Assembly (NCBI GenBank): GCA_029940245.1
Contig: JAOZRF010000105.1
Span: 1 to 8,283, forward strand
Direction: 5' to 3'
DNA length: 8,283 bases
DNA from: Desulfobacula sp.
GTDB taxonomy: Bacteria > Desulfobacterota > Desulfobacteria > Desulfobacterales > Desulfobacteraceae
Of the stretch, positions 6,805-8,283 are shown one piece after another. Positions within the stretch are counted from its first letter, which is position 1; every line of letters starts with the position of its first letter. Made by a program: the position numbers and the translations under genes. The notes under the pieces were generated by a model. The model saw only the letters and a program-made list of their open reading frames with translations. It ran no database searches and had not been told where the DNA came from.

Positions 6805-7796
6805 AGGTAACTTCAGACCCGCTTCTTTCCATAAAAGGGCTGAAGACCAGTTTTCATACCCATGACGGCACCATTACGGCTGTGGATGGGGTCGATTTTG
6901 ATGTCTTTGCCGGAGAAACCCTGGGGCTTGTTGGGGAAAGCGGGTGTGGAAAAAGTGTGACTGCCCTTTCCGTGCTCAGACTTTTAAATCCTTCCATGAC
7001 CACCATTCAGGGACGGGTGGATTTTAATGGGAAAAACCTGCTCGACCTGGACCCGGAGGAAATGCGGATGATCCGGGGCAGCACTATCTCAATGATTTTC
7101 CAGGAACCCATGACATCCTTGAATCCGATTTTAACGGTGGGGGAACAGATTGCAGAAAGCTTACGTCTCCATGAAAAACTGGACAATAAAAAGGCTTGGG
7201 AAAAAGCAATCCATATGCTGGAAATAGTACAGATCCCTTCTCCTGAAATACGAGCCGGCCAATACCCCCATAAATTGTCAGGAGGCATGCGCCAGCGGGT
7301 CATGATTGCCATGGCCCTGTCCTGCAATCCCTGCCTCATTTTTGCAGATGAGCCCACAACGGCCCTGGATGTGACCATCCAGGCCCAGATTATCCGACTT
7401 CTGGAACATCTGAAAAAAGGCTCCAATACGTCCATTGTCCTGATCACCCATGATCTGGGGGTGGTGGCCCAGATGGCCAGCCGGGTCGTGGTCATGTACG
7501 CGGGCCGGGTGGTGGAAGAGGCACCTGTGGTGGAATTGTTCCATGATGCCCGACATCCTTATACCAGAGGATTGTTAAAATCCATACCCGTAATAACCCA
7601 GGATAAAAAAACCCGGCTCAATGAAATACCCGGTATTGTACCCAATCTTTTGTACATGCCAAAGGGATGCAGTTTCCATCCCCGGTGCAGTGAGGCCATG
7701 GACATCTGCAAAAAAGAATCACCGCCCATGATCCATCTTAAAAAAAACCGCCGGGTGTCCTGCTGGCTGACATCGGATGATTATGGAGAAAACTGA
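6801..7796 (+). CDS. dppD: Peptide ABC transporter ATP-binding protein, DppD/OppD family
   Basis: Predicted 331-residue cytoplasmic ATPase that pairs with DppF to power import. Motifs in order: Walker A GESGCGKS at 45-52, Q-loop Q101 in IFQEPMTSLNP, ABC signature LSGGMRQ at 159-165, Walker B LIFADEP at 179-185 with catalytic E184, D-loop ALD at 188-190, and switch H217 in LITHDLG. After the nucleotide domain comes HPYTRGLLKSIP at 252-263, then the oligopeptide-transporter C-terminal extension. That extension has four cysteines, C290-x5-C296-x6-C303-x17-C321, the arrangement that ligates a [4Fe-4S] cluster in a structurally studied bacterial DppD. All catalytic residues are intact and length is typical. 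The gene overlaps dppC by 4 bp and is followed immediately by the second ATPase. Confidence 0.94.
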   Translation: MKVTSDPLLSIKGLKTSFHTHDGTITAVDGVDFDVFAGETLGLVGESGCGKSVTALSVLRLLNPSMTTIQGRVDFNGKNLLDLDPEEMRMIRGSTISMIFQEPMTSLNPILTVGEQIAESLRLHEKLDNKKAWEKAIHMLEIVQIPSPEIRAGQYPHKLSGGMRQRVMIAMALSCNPCLIFADEPTTALDVTIQAQIIRLLEHLKKGSNTSIVLITHDLGVVAQMASRVVVMYAGRVVEEAPVVELFHDARHPYTRGLLKSIPVITQDKKTRLNEIPGIVPNLLYMPKGCSFHPRCSEAMDICKKESPPMIHLKKNRRVSCWLTSDDYGEN

Positions 7797-7800
7797 TTCC

Positions 7801-8283
7801 ATGCCTGTTTTAGAAGTTGAAAATTTAAAAAAATATTATCCCGTTCGAAAAGGTTTTTTCCAGAAGACTATAAACCATGTAAAAGCTGTGGACGGGGTGA
7901 GTTTTCGCCTGAATGCGGGAGAAACCCTGGGGTTAGTAGGAGAAAGCGGCTGTGGAAAGACAACTGTTGGACGATCTATTCTGAGGTTGACTCAACCCAC
8001 GGGAGGAAAGGTATTCTTTAAAGGAAAGGACCTGGGCAAAATGGATAAGGAGACCTTGAGAAAGACCAGGACATCTCTTCAGATTATTTTTCAGGACCCT
8101 TTTTCCTCCCTGAATCCCAGGATGAATGTGGGCCAGATCATTGCCGAGCCCATTAAGAATTACGAGACCCTTTCCAGGCATGATATCATGCAAAGGGTTG
8201 CAGAATTGATGAACCGGGTGGGACTGCGGCCGGCCCAGATGGGACGGTATCCCCATGAATTTTCAGGAGGCCAGCGCCAGCGC
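7801..8283 (+). CDS. dppF: Peptide ABC transporter ATP-binding protein, DppF/OppF family (3' truncated by window end)
   Basis: The first 161 residues of the second transporter ATPase are present, and the open frame runs off the window. Visible motifs are Walker A GESGCGKT at 47-54, Q-loop Q98 in [14 protein letters not shown], which is the usual DppF wording, and the ABC signature FSGGQRQ at 154-160. Walker B, the switch histidine and the C-terminal extension lie outside. The N-terminal [17 protein letters not shown] opening is typical. I prefer the ATG at 7801, preceded by GGAGAA ten bases upstream. An in-frame ATG at 7783 would add six residues and overlap dppD by 14 bp with a weaker ribosome site. 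This is the expected last core component of the importer. Its homodimer-like partner is DppD. Confidence 0.92.
   Translation, partial: MPVLEVENLKKYYPVRKGFFQKTINHVKAVDGVSFRLNAGETLGLVGESGCGKTTVGRSILRLTQPTGGKVFFKGKDLGKMDKETLRKTRTSLQIIFQDPFSSLNPRMNVGQIIAEPIKNYETLSRHDIMQRVAELMNRVGLRPAQMGRYPHEFSGGQRQR

Noticed and set aside
7007..7495. Minus-strand open frame of 162 codons inside dppD
   Set aside because: It covers the dppD Q-loop, signature and Walker B coding region, is antisense to it, and has a low-complexity composition without a domain.
1..8283. Insertion sequence, CRISPR array, RNA gene or phage-related content
   Set aside because: No transposase or integrase, terminal inverted repeats, regularly spaced repeats, tRNA-like folds or rRNA segments could be recognised by eye on either strand.

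Overview
The window looks like chromosomal DNA from an anaerobic, moderate-GC Gram-negative bacterium. A sulfate-reducing Desulfobacterales-type member of Desulfobacterota is the likeliest source. This is an inference from three things: exported proteins with Gram-negative signal peptides, an iron-sulfur flavoprotein of the kind common in strict anaerobes, and the general style of the protein sequences. No taxonomic marker gene is present.

The window holds two divergent transcription units around a roughly 180 bp AT-rich intergenic region (2018-2196). The left unit is on the minus strand and runs from 2017 down to 172. It encodes an exported FKBP-type peptidyl-prolyl isomerase, a small [4Fe-4S]/FMN flavoprotein of the Isf type, and a purine-type phosphoribosyltransferase. 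The genes are separated by 6 and 16 bp, so they are probably cotranscribed, although no shared pathway is obvious. The first 171 bp lie downstream of this unit. They contain no gene I can support, only an open minus-strand frame running off the window edge.

The right unit is on the plus strand and runs from 2197 past the window end. It starts with a COG1228-type amidohydrolase that carries the full binuclear metal site and resembles the Xaa-Pro dipeptidase (prolidase) branch. A complete Dpp/Opp-type peptide ABC importer follows: solute-binding protein, permeases DppB and DppC, ATPase DppD, and ATPase DppF cut by the window end. The genes are tightly spaced or overlap (29 bp gap, 9 bp gap, 8 bp overlap, 4 bp overlap, then a 4 bp gap or 14 bp overlap). 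A good sigma70-like promoter lies ahead of the first gene. The simplest reading is a peptide uptake-and-cleavage operon: the importer brings in a short peptide or peptide-like amide and the amidohydrolase cleaves it in the cytoplasm.

No RNA gene, insertion sequence, CRISPR array or convincing intrinsic terminator was found. Most of the window is conventional. The points most worth checking are the peptidase-transporter pairing, the four-cysteine C-terminal motif in DppD, the mixed content of the left operon, and the apparently overlapping divergent promoters.
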